NCBI GenBank assembly: GCA_008360975.2
Contig: CM039179.1
Coordinates: 47,436,359 to 47,500,358, forward strand
Origin: Lichenostomus cassidix
Taxonomy: Eukaryota; Chordata; Aves; Passeriformes; Meliphagidae
Reading direction: 5' to 3'
DNA: 64,000 nt
Shown here: positions 33,413-45,300 of the stretch, in pieces
How positions within the stretch are numbered: position 1 is the first letter of the stretch
Layout: each line of letters opens with the position of its first letter
Translations under genes and position numbers: made by a program
Notes under the pieces: model-generated
What the model was told of the DNA's origin: nothing
The model's input: only the letters and a program-made list of their open reading frames with translations
The model's database searches: none

Positions 33413-36400
33413 CAGTTAACAGGGTGTGTTTTTTAGTCCATGTTTTTGTCTTTTGCTGGGAAGAGGGGGAGAAATGGTGTAAGTCATGTCCCTGTCCTTT
33501 TTTTTTTCAATTCTAGAGTAGAAATGGAGGAAAGTAGAAGTAGTAGCATTCCATAGAGAAGAGCTCCAGCTGTAGAATTTTTGTGCTTTTCAGTTATTTG
33601 AAGGAATTTTAAGAACTGGATTGTGGTTTGGGGATTTTTTTTGTTGAGCTTTTTTGTTTGGGTTGGTTTGGTTTTCCCCTCTGTCCTGATGCGTATGCAT
33701 AACTTGTTGCAAAAAAACATGCACTTAAATTTTTGTATAGTCCTAGTTTCACATTGAAATGTCACAATTGACTGCCATGCTTGTTACACTAAGTTCTAAA
33801 TTTTGCCATAAGGAATTGTATTTGGGAAATTGATTTCCTTTTACACTGAATTTCAGGCAAAATAAAATATTTTAAGAACTTTTTATTCAGTGCTCTGAAT
33901 GAGCTGTCCTAATTCACTGAATTCAATACAAGCTTTCCTACTTTTCTTTTTTAATTAATTTAGTACATATGAAGGGTGCCAGATTGACAGCCAGGAGGTG
34001 GAAGTTTTTTATGTGTTGCCTTACAGAACAGGGACAGCACAAGAAAACACAGTCCATGCTCCATAAAGTGTTTGTGTGGCATGCTTTGCTGCTCAAATCT
34101 GCCTTTTCTCTGCAGTCACCCAACACAAGCTAATGATGACTATGAGTGTGTTTTTTTACATGGATGCTTCTTAGAAATCATCTGAAATTGCTGAATCACA
34201 TAATTTTAAAACTTGTGTTCCAAGTTTGCCTACTTGTTTTGAATTCAGCCTGGTAATGAATCCATCCAAGATTCTTTTCATCAAAACTTTGCACCCTGGT
34301 CTGCTCGTAAGGGGATGAAACCTTTTAAAATGCTTCTTATTGCCTTCCTTCTGCAAACTTCCTACTGGTGTGTATTTTGTTCCCTGCTGTTACCTTATGA
34401 CATTCTGAATGGTTGGAAAACACCTGGAGCAGAATGGCTTGGTTTATTCTTGCTTTAAAACCAACCCCAAATATTTGTTTCAGTCAAAACCAATCTGTGG
34501 TTGTATGTCATTCAACATAAGAAAACAGTGTCGCAGTTGCAGTCTGAATGGAGTCTGTACAGATTTCTGTCATTATCAAATTATTTTCTTCATTTGATTT
34601 CTTGTTGGCTTGATCTGTCTTCTATGTCTAGCTCTGCTTTCCCCTCCATTTTTTTGCTACCACCTTAGCCAATGCTTGTCACTTTAGTTCAGTCAGATCC
34701 TTATTAACATAGCTTTCAGTGAAATCTGTTGTCACCTGGAGCAGCATCCTTGCTTGTTTGAATCAACAAACCAAACATCCTGCTGGCTTGGTTTTCCTCA
34801 AGACAGCTTTTCAAAATTTCCATGGAAAAAAGGTAAACATTTGAGAAGGTATTTTATTTTCCATTTGGATGCTAAAGGGCTTGAGTAAAATGTGAGCTGA
34901 CATGCAATTCAATGGCAATATTGTTTAAAACCACAGTAATTCAGACTATATTACAATCTCTACAAAACAGTAAATTAACAAGAATATTGCTGAAGCAACA
35001 CTTATGGCCAGTACTGTTTATATTTTTCCTTGTCTTAAGACCAGTCATACACTACAACTGTACAAATTCCCAAAGTAATATAAAGGGGCAGAGACCTTAC
35101 ATGGAACACCTCATTTACTCTCATTCAACATTGATGTTTTTATGTTGCAAAAAATGAAGATACAGTCAGATTTAATCCCGTATTACTTATCTTTTATTGC
35201 AATTAGGACAGTAAGTTACAATAAAAAAATTAGGATTAGAGCAACTGGAACAAATAGCATTGAGGGGTTTCTGGAAAACAAATGAAAATCAAAACAATTT
35301 TATTGTTCTTCACCATAGTGTTCTGAGTGAAGCTGTATCTTATTGTATTGATGTTATAGCACTTGGTTTCTTTCAAATGAACCTTGTCAGACAAAGTAAA
35401 AGTTCTTGATCAAGATTAAAGAAAAAACTTCATCTTTCTCAAGTAAGCCAATATAGCTGTAAACTTACAGCTGGGGAAGGTGAACCCTTATTTTTTGCAT
35501 ACTCACTGTTAAGAGGTCAACATAGACCTTTATAAATGCACTAGTGTACTTTTTACACAGTTACCTCAGTACTATAATTTTATAATTCTTTTTTATTTAA
35601 ATATGCCTCTGCATGTTTTTTTCTGAACCATATTTTAACTTTAAGGACATAAAAAATACAAAAATAGACTTTGGTGATTTCAATCTTTATTTGAATTCTC
35701 TTGAGATCTTATGGGAACTCTAATGAGAAGGATTTTGAGAACATGCCACACAAGAAATTTCTTTTTTTCTTAATAGCTGATTATTTGTAAGATACTTCTA
35801 TATGTTAATGCTAAAACTTATCTGAATGATCATACTTTGTTCTTGGTCCGTGTGAGTGAAGGTTAACATTTTTTTCTTCTTTTTGCAGTAAGATTGTAAT
35901 CCTGAGACCAGTTGATGTCTTTGAAAATCATCTCATCTGACCCTGTGGTATACTGAAGTAATTTTGATGTTATAGTTTTAATTCTTGAATTCCAAGATTC
36001 TTCCTGCTTTGTTAGCAGAACAGACTAATTCAGTTTCTCAGCTCTCTTTGCTAAAGACTGGAATATCATATTTAGCAAATCCGTCTGTTCTAGTTGATGA
36101 ATTGGATTTTAGTATTTCCGTATAAGCAAACAGAAGACAAAAGTTTGAGACACATACTCTTCAAGATTAATTTTTCTGTAAAACATCTGCAGTAGGCCTG
36201 TTTTGACCTCTAGGATACAGAGAGGGCAGAATAGTCTTTTTACTCTTCTACACTATTTTATTTTTCTATGTTGCAGATTCACATACATTTTTTGATAGTA
36301 ATTTGATGGGTGAAATTTTCTTAAAAAAATAATCTTTTAATATCATCTAGCATATACTCTTATTTTTAAAGGAAAGGGAGAAAAATAAATGTATTACAAG

Positions 36401-37098
36401 TCCTCCTGACAAGCTGTGAAGGTTATATGAAATCAGAAATGTTGCTTACAGGCCCCAAAACTTCAACAGTGCAGATATTCATTTCCCCATTGCTGAAGAA
36501 TGACTTCTGTTTCTTAAACCAAGTGTTCTTTTAAATGCAAAAGGAAACTAAACACTAGCTTATCAAAAAGGTTTCTGTGATGGTCTGCAGCCAGACAGGA
36601 TCCTGGTTCTAAGGCATATGAACTCTTCTCTCTAACCAGTAATTTACTCTCTAGGGAAATGAGAAAAGTTACTTAGATTTTAAAGTTCATAATTTATTCT
36701 TTGTCTCGCACAAAATTTTGTGCAATATAGATGTTGGAGCCAAAGAGAAAATAAAGACTTCACAAAAATGTGTGTTGATCTGTGCATGTAAAAATCTATA
36801 TCCCTTTGCTAAAACCGTGTGCATGTTGCTAATGCATGTATGGTGTAGTTGAGACCTACTGAAGCACAGAAATGCCTTTAGGGTAAAGCCCCTCATTTTT
36901 ATGGAGCTTCTCATCTGCAGAGCTCTGCTGCATAAAAGCCAAGAGAAGTGTCCTTTCCATTAAAGTACCTTTTTTTTTACTTGAAGAAATGTTCTTCCTC
37001 GCATTTGCAAACTGTCCTTTCTTTGCTTAAAAAACCCTACTTCTGATTCTGTGTACTTTTTTTTTCCTTGAGATGAAGCCTTGTATTTTCTCTTCCGG
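33413..37098. other. Intergenic, no gene seen
   Basis: AT-rich unique-looking sequence. A G/T-rich patch lies at about 33620-33680, similar in texture to the large tract at 39.1 kb. Short open frames are scattered and show no family features. No promoter-like CpG island. Confidence 0.7.
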
Positions 37099-37112
37099 CT
37101 GCTAGAGGGCAC
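37099..37112 (+). promoter_or_regulatory. CTCF-like motif, intergenic
   Basis: CTGCTAGAGGGCAC fits the CTCF core CCASYAGRKGGCRS except at positions 2 and 3. The AGAGGGCAC core is intact. It is in the same orientation as the intron 6 motif. Confidence 0.35.
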
Positions 37113-38218
37113 TATGGCTACACAAGTGAAACACAAAAGCAGGAAAGTGGTCTCATTTTAACGCTTCTGTGATATTTTTCCTGTTTCAGTTCTCATGCTA
37201 ATATTTGCATTTCTTGCAAAAACCTGTATACATCTCTACTATGTCAGCAGAAATTCTATTTGTGTGAACTGAAACAAAGTATTTCTCTTTGGATTTAGGT
37301 ACCAATGATAAAACATGTCTCCAGGTGTTTAAATCTGAATAAAACAGAAGAATGTTTCTGTGTTGCAAGAGGCATGTATCTGTTGCCTTTTCTGCTCTGG
37401 GAGTTGAATTAGGTTTGATAAATTACAGTTGAACTTATGGAAAACTTTGGATAGCTACATCTTGTTTGTCAAAGCTTTTCATCAGAATTAATCTTTTAAA
37501 TGTGTTTGTGCTCTGAAATAGGGCATATGCAGTAAATGGAAAGCTAAAACTTATTGCTGGAAAATGGAGGGGGACAGAAATGGCACACAACATTGGATTT
37601 TCATACAAACTACAAAAGAAATCACCAGCCTAACATAGTCTGAATAAATTTCACCACTGTAGCTAGTTATATTTGCTTTATGGTAGACTCATCTTAAATA
37701 CATCAAATAATTACTACTGTAGTTCCACCAACTGGTGCAGTGCAATTTCACAAAACAATTTTTCCACTATGATGTGGAATACTTGCTCATCCTTGTACAC
37801 CCACTATATTGTTTTCTTACTGTCTTGGCTGAGTGCACCAGGAAGCTGCTGGTAGCCAATGCATTGGAACACTGAGTGTGCAATGGAACACTTGGAACCT
37901 TGAGAGTGGAATGCCCATGCACACAAATCAAATGTAGGCCAACAACATGCAAGACACGTCTGTGACTCATTCTGTGTTGTTTTCTATCCCCTTTCAGTCA
38001 TTAGTGCAATGTCAGAAAGTGCTGAGACACCACTGATTTCATTACACTCCTCCTAACTCACAAAATCAGCTATGTGGAGATTATTATATGTTCTCTTTCT
38101 TTCTTGAAGGGGCCACTGTATCAGCACCTGTGGATAAACATCATAAAATGCTGCAAGACTTCCAAGAAGCCAGTATATTTGAATTCACCTAAAGATGGAA
38201 ACCTTACTTACCAGAAGT
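37113..38218. other. Intergenic, no gene seen
   Basis: AT-rich, no recognised repeat. The block at about 37830-37960 has GC-richer text with GGAAC/GGAAT reiterations but no clear unit. Confidence 0.65.
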
Positions 38219-38342
38219 GATTGTGAGAAGAGGGATTCTTGTAAAAATTATTTCGTTTTATTTATCATGATTATTTCTTTGATTGTGAGAAGAGGGATTC
38301 TTGTAAAAATTATTTCGTTTTATTTATCATGATTATTTCTTT
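38219..38342. repeat. Perfect 62-bp tandem duplication
   Basis: The unit starting GATTGTGAGAAGAGGGATTC and ending ATTATTTCTTT occurs at 38219-38280 and again, without a single difference, at 38281-38342. Perfect identity implies a very recent duplication or an assembly artefact. Confidence 0.98.
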
Positions 38343-39102
38343 GCATTCAGATCTGGTAGATTATTAGCATTTAGCCACTGCTGCTTTCAGAGAGGTATTA
38401 GGTAATATTTAAAATTATACAACCCCCTTTTGATATTTATACCAGTTTAATAGGAAATCAGAGAGTTTTTTGATACAATTTTAAATTGTATTTTTCCATC
38501 TACTTTCTCTGTGGTAATACTTTACATTATAAAACAGAGAAGAGTGTTTGGCTACTATTTATTTTATTTATTGGAGCTGTTTTCAAAACTCCCCTATAGA
38601 TTGTACCATCCTTCACATATTAGGCAAAAAAACCAAAAAAAGTTGTGTAAGGTTAAGTAGAAGTTTTATCAAGACCACAAAACCAGAAATATCCTGTAAA
38701 CAGCAAGTGAGCAGGTTTAGAAAACTTTTCTGCAGCACAGAATTCCATATAGTTGTTCAGAAAAATGGAGTTTCTATAACCAAGTAATTTAAGTCTTGAA
38801 CATATTTCAAGCAAGTTCTTACACTGAAGGTAAATGTTACCAGCTCATACTTGAAAGCTTTGCTTCCATGCATTGTTCTAGTAATGGAATGGGCCTGGAT
38901 ATAGAATCATAACTGCTTATGTACTTGAACACATTTTAAATGGGTTAATCATTCTATAGAGAATAAAAATCTGAATTTGCTGCTACACCCAAGAGTACAT
39001 ATTCATTATCTGTGGGATAATCTGTGCTTTAAAAATATTAAGTCAATAATTGATGAATATTTGTTTCCAATATTCAGAAATTTGAGGATCCTACAAGCTA
39101 CT
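38343..39102. other. Intergenic, no gene seen
   Basis: AT-rich. Short open frames have no recognisable domains. A small C/A-rich patch occurs near 38622-38641. Confidence 0.65.
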
Positions 39103-39317
39103 TCTGTTGGCTTTTTCTTTGGGTTTTTTTGTTGTTTTTTGTTGTTGTTTGGTTGGTTTTGGTTTGGTTTTGTTTGGGTTTTTTTGTGTTCATTTTGTTT
39201 TGTTGGTTGGTTATGTTGGGTTGTTTGTTTTTTATTGTTGTTTTTTGGTTTGGTTTGGGGTTTTTTTGGAGGGTGGGGGGATTGTGAATTTGTTGGATTT
39301 TGGTTTTTTTTTTTCCT
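39103..39317. repeat. G/T-only low-complexity tract
   Basis: About 215 bp almost free of A and C on the + strand, built from TTTGG, GTTTT and GGTTGG words, with a G-rich end (GGAGGGTGGGGGG near 39269-39281). Open frames through it encode Phe/Gly/Trp/Val strings and are compositional artefacts, not genes. Confidence 0.95.
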
Positions 39318-42253
39318 GTAGTAAAATTTATTCAGTTATTTTGCAAAACTACCTTTTCTGATTTAGAATTTGAAATTCTTTGTTCCCATAAGCAACATCC
39401 TGTGTATTGTGATGTAGCCAAATTTATCTGTTAGAGTATTCTCTTACTGAAGAATGTGAGATTAAAGAGCAAAAAGCAATAGCTGTAGCCCTTATGGTGG
39501 AAGGAGCAAAGTGCTGGTCAGCAGACTTACTGCCTGACCTGAATTACAAAATAAGTTTTCTATTACAAGTTATGTAAGGATATTGGTAGTACAGAATGAT
39601 ATAGAGCACTTTTTGCTGTCCATATATACTGAAAAATTAAGGAATGTAAGTCATATTATACCTTGTTAAGTTTTAATAATTCTCTCTGTATTTGTAGTTT
39701 TGTATTGGTGAACTCCCACAATATTATTTGCATGTCTTCATTAAATTTATGTTCTAATAACTTTAATGTTAAAATAATTTCAAATGTATTTATTTCTTCA
39801 GTTTCTGTGTTGAACTATTTCCAAATACCCTATCAAGAGAATTTAAGGTAAGTACTATTTCTTTTCCATCCTTGTTTTCTGTAATCCTTTGTCTATTAAA
39901 AATACTGAGGTCTTTGTCCTTTACTGGCTGTTCTCTGCAAATCTACTATGTGTTGATGTATGACAGCTTACCAGGAAAACACAGAAGAAATAGAGAATAA
40001 GCTATAGAAATTGGAATCTGAAATAACTAAAAGATTAACCAGAAGCATTCAGTACTCTACCATTTTTAAGATGGCAGTATATCATGCTACAATACTATCC
40101 GTAGATAAGCTTTTGTTAAACTTTTAAAGTAATTTGAGTAGGTAATTACTAGTGTGTTAGTAGTCTAAGGCAAGATTGATGGCACCTTGATTGGCTGTAG
40201 CAGTTACTAAAGTTCACATTTTATGACCTCCTTAAAAATATTAATTTAGAAGCTTATGAATTACTCTCTGGAGTCACCCTGAATTAACAAATACTGAGCT
40301 ATCTTTTAGTGTTTGAATCTTTCTGTGAAATAATTTTTGCCCACTGTTGAACTTTATAGTGTTTTTCAAGAGCTCATTCTCTAGATAAAGCAGTATTAAC
40401 TCTTTGATGACAGTGACTAAGTTGTGAAAAATGTTCTCATAAATAGTCTTGTTCCATGCCAGCATCAGAGAAGACCCTGGCTGGTCACTCCTGCCCATCC
40501 TCTTTGCTTGACACAGCAGGTATTTGAGTGATAATGTAGTAATTGAGGAACTGAGCTATGCTTTAAAAATGGTATAGTACAAATGAATTACCTTCCTAAT
40601 CTATTTCACCAGATGACTGAAAAGATGTTACTGGTGGGGGATGCTGGAGCAGGAGTGAGGAGCTGGGATCAGTAGATCTCTTCATCCCATTACTCCATTT
40701 CAACCCATGCTACATTCACTGGAAAACCCACACCACTCTGCTGTTCTTGGTTAAATATATTTGGCTTCAACTCTTGGTTTGTCTCTTCTCTTCCACTGAT
40801 TTATAGGAGCCAGGACAAAACATTTATTAAAACCTCTAGTGAACAAAATGTGGAAGCTGAAATGCTTCCACAGAAGATCAGAAGAGAAGTTGAGAACAGA
40901 AGCCTTGCACTTGCACACGGCTCATCATAAACACAGGACATGCTGTGGTTCAGCTGTGACCCCTAAATTGAAAGCTGCATGGCCATGCATTTGAGCTGAC
41001 TCTCTGGATCCATTTGCATTCCTAATAGCTTACAAACAGGGACTTTGCTGCAGGAGCTCTGGCTCCTTTTGGCATATCCCTCAGTAGTTCTGGCGGGAGG
41101 AAGGCAGTCTCGGATCAGTTGAGGATCACCTCCAAAGGAGGTGTGAGAAGACTTGAAAGATTTTTGTCAGACTTTAGGACCTTCATTTAGCGTATTGTGA
41201 ATATAGTAGCTTTGTGTCAAAGGCTGTGTGTGTCAGTGCAGTGCTAATGCAGCAGCAGCAGCTGTGTTTTCTCTTCTACTCACCATTGTGCAGCAGAGCC
41301 ACGGCGCTTGCACTTGCACTTCCTAGGAGAACTCAGCTTTGCCAGCTGGGTGAAACAGCCCTGAGGCTAGGCTGGAGCAGGAAGAGATCATTTTCTCTGA
41401 TGGATCTGTGTAGATAAGCTAAACCATTGGCAGAGGACAAAGGCAATTCAGGGAACCCAGCAGGTGTGAAGAAAACAGAGTAAGTGTAGGGATGTACCAT
41501 GCACTATGGGACTTGCAATTAGGTTAGCTGGTAGAAAAGCTGGCCTTGTTTAATTTTGTTGGGTTTGGTAAAAGAAGCTACCCATATTAAAATTCTAGAA
41601 GGAGATGCTGAGGCAGATGGAAGCTGAGATTTCAAGTTCTTGGCCAAACAATTGTTATGTGCAGGTTTCCTTTCCTGCAATTTACCCTCTCTGTGCCACA
41701 CCTGTGGGTAGCCCAGTTTGTTGCAGACAAGGCATGCTATAAAAGATTTGGGAAATACTGCCAAATCGACAGAACAGGGCCAGGAAATACTGGTTCTCTG
41801 CCCAGTACTTTCACAGAGACTTCCATCTGGAACTTCAGAGTATCATCCAAGATACCTAGAAATTTAGAGAAGTCTCACTTTAGTGATTGCTTCTGCACAA
41901 TTTAGTGATTTTAGAATTCAGTGTTCCTTGTTATGAGTCCCTGTGGAGTATGTTGTGTCAACAGCCAGTTACTCTTTTGAAAGACTAATTTCCTAGTCAG
42001 TGGGTGCTTGTGTGTTCAAACTTGTTCATCCAAGTTAGGATAACTTCAACAAGTCAAGTAATGGAACTTTCCTGTTTTTTAAACTGTTTAATCTGTTGCC
42101 TGAGTGAACAAGTTAGGAAGCAGTTACATGAGCAATTTAATGGGCAAATCATAATATCAGGTGGGAAATTGCACGATGGTGAGTTATTGTCATGATAGAG
42201 GACAAGAGAAACCTCTTTAGTTATCATGGCTGCAGAATAAAATGTAAGGTACT
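39318..42253. other. Intergenic, no gene seen
   Basis: AT-rich to 40.6 kb, then somewhat GC-richer (about 40600-41500), with short open frames that have no family features. No CR1 recognised. A short CAG run (GCAGCAGCAGC) occurs near 41250. Confidence 0.65.
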
Positions 42254-42355
42254 GGTCTAAACTCTTATGGTTACATTAACAGGAGCTGGTCTAAACTCTT
42301 ATGGTTACATTTACAGGAGCTGGTCTAAACTCTTATGGTTACATTTACAGGAGCT
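42254..42355. repeat. 34-bp minisatellite, three copies
   Basis: The unit GGTCTAAACTCTTATGGTTA plus CATTTACAGGAGCT starts at 42254, 42288 and 42322. Copies 2 and 3 are identical; copy 1 has CATTAACAG instead of CATTTACAG. The 34-bp period is not a multiple of three, so the open frame across it is incidental. Confidence 0.97.
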
Positions 42356-45300
42356 TGTGTCAATTAAACCTTTAGAAGTGGACACGTTTGCAGTGCAAAG
42401 AATTTCAGTACCTAACTTTTTTAAGATATCTCTCCAGCTGTATAAAGAATCAATGGTCTCATGACCTTCTTTCTCTTAACTGATTTGGAACTGTTCTGAA
42501 CTTTTAAAGCATTAGGAGCCATCTGTAGTACTGTCTTATCTGAGAGAGGTTGTGTATGCTTTGATGACTGCTTTCTAAAACAAGGTAATCAAAACCATTC
42601 TAAAATAAAATATTTATGTGGAAGGAAAAGTAAACTATAATATGGAGTCTTTTTTGGAGTCCAAAAATCACAATGTAAAGTAATTTTCTACTTTTATCTC
42701 CATGGATCCATATGCAAATCTCTAAAATATCCCCAAAGTCCATATATAGTTACTTGAAAAAATACGCATTGGCTTTTGAAGAACTCAGCAATTTGTTTTC
42801 CTCCAAATGTCTGAAAAAAAATGAATAGCCTTCTCCAACCACTCTGTTTAGTATTGTTCAGTGGTTATGGGAACAATACGTTAGGAGCCCTCTGCATTAA
42901 TTTTGAAAGGTATTTTAGATCAATGTGGGTATCTTAGGCCCTTCTGAATTTTTCTTCTACCCTAACAACCAAATAAATGGTGAGAAAAGCCCATGAATGT
43001 TCTTGCAACACCAACTTCTCCCTGTAGCAACTTGCCTAAAGATCTTCCAAAGTTGTAGACTGTGGTGGCTTCCAAATAATTTCATATCATGCAGTAATGC
43101 TGTGGTTTAGTCTGCTGCCTATCCAGCACTATCACATTTCAGCATGTCTTCATAGCTTTTGCTTTTAGTAGAACTCACCAGAGACATAAGTTATTTCAGT
43201 GTCTTGTTCCCTGTCGGAACGTTGGTGCTCAGCCCCCTGGTCTTCATAAATACCATTAAATTAAACATGGCTGGGACCGTTCTCTGATGCTGAGGCCAAC
43301 TGGCATGGAACAACTCTCACACACACTATTAGGCTTCAAAACAGGATGACCACATCCACATCCTCTGCTGGAAAAGGTCCATCTTGGGATAGCTGATCTG
43401 GGTCTCTGAGGTGCTATGGCCCAACAATACAATAGTGCCCACAATAGGGTTCCAGTCCCTGTGATGTATGCTGGACCTGTTTGTTTCACTAATTCAGATG
43501 TGTCTGAGTTGCCAAGCTTTGTCCAACAGCAGGTAATATAATTTGTTTTCACTGGTAGATGAAGGGGCATTAAGGAAAATCTGTTCTTTTCAAAAGCAGT
43601 GACAATTGTCAACAATGTTCTGCAAGGAATCCATGCTCTTTAGAGATAAATGTAATTGAAAGTGGGAATGGGTACTAAAAAAACAAAAATCCTAGTACTT
43701 TAGCTAATGGATAAATAAATGGCAATTAGCAATTTGAATTTTGTAGACCATAGTAACTTGGATTTAATGAGAAGTGTAAAACATGTTATGGGCTTGCGAG
43801 ATACCAAGTTACAGGAAACCATATTAAAGAAAAATATTATTTATCTTCAAGTTGAAATGCATATAGGTGATTTTATTCAAACTTTCCTGATATTAGTAAG
43901 GTTTGGAGGTCTCTTGAACTATCCCTGAGTATTACCAACAGTCTTGAAACTTAACTTAGCAATAACGCAGTGGTGTAGTCGAAGGGGCAAACTGCAATAC
44001 TTTTCTGGCACGCCTTCCTCTAGAATTTCAGTTTCAGATAAACTGACAAAGGGGGAGCTCTATACAGATAATTAATCCTTTAGCCCTTCATGTGTAAGTG
44101 TGTTTTTAGCACAATACATCACCTTAATTATTATACTATCTGCAGTAGGATAGAGTTCTCTGACCTGATAATTTCTGCTGCCAAATTACTTGCAAGTACA
44201 TTGTGAAAATATTTTCTGTGTCTGTGCATGCATTTCATCAGCCATGCTCCCATCTGTCAAAGTAGACTGAATGATTTAATTGCCTAATCAGCTTTCCAGG
44301 TCTCCCATGCAGGCACAGAAACATCACAGTGAGTTGTAGCATTACATGGTGGTGAATAAGCAATTATTAGAGATACCTATTAGAGTTTTCCCAAGTTCAT
44401 TATTGTAGTAGGCAAGAAGCATGTTGGATTTAGCTAGACTATAAGCATGGTTATTTACTAGCAGAAGCTGATGTTTTTCTCCCCTCTATTTTTGCATTTG
44501 AGAATAAAATACAATTTATATTCCGGTCATCATCTTGTGGAAGTTCTAAATCACTTCATGAGGCTTTCAGCCTGGGTTATGTCATTTATCCATCAGCACT
44601 CAGTCCATTTAATCCAGACCTCTCAGCTGTACAGACCTAGCTCCTGTTGTGAGTGATCGGCCTGCTTGAGTGCTCCCAGCTTCTTCTGTCACATCACATT
44701 TGCATAAAAGAGGACGGATAACCAAATTTGAGCACACAAATGAAAATGCTAAGCGCTGAACCTGTCACAGTTGTTGTTCAACTAATTGTGAAAAATTTGA
44801 TTTGCTGGCTTTTCACTGTTTATCATGTGGACCCCCTTCTCAAATTTGCCTTGGCTTCTGCTTCTGTACATGTAGCTTTTAAACTCTCTACACAAGCAGC
44901 CCACCCCGGGGATTACTTACCTCTCCTACCAGCTTTTAATGTTGGCTCATCTACTTGACTAAATTAGGCCACCATGGCAAACAAACACATAATTAAAAAC
45001 CTGGGAAAGACAACTGCAGTTGCACTTCTTAAATTGATTTTGCAGTCTATTACTGGTATATGCCTTTGCATTTTGCCATTTTTATCTCATCCTCCTGTAA
45101 ACCCTGAAAATGTCTTTGCTTTTGATTGTATATAGGAGGGAGATATATTATTTCAAAAGAAAAATGAATATTTTCTTCTGAAATGGAAATAGTAAATAAA
45201 AACAAATTCTTATTTATGGGTACTTTTTGGCAGCTTACTACAGAGATGCTGTATTCATTTGAAATTAAGACCCATTTTTGAACTGGCATTAAAAGATCAC

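Noticed and set aside
38977..39361. Open frames of 114 and 84 codons rich in Phe, Gly, Trp and Val
   Set aside because: Products of the G/T-only tract. There is no amino-acid pattern beyond the low complexity, and the apparent transmembrane character follows from TTT/GTT/GGN codons.
43081..43150. Second copy of TGCTGTGGTTTAGTCTG, seen also at the LTR-like fragment
   Set aside because: The shared word is about 16 bp and the following sequence does not match the other LTR phrases, so I do not call a second LTR.
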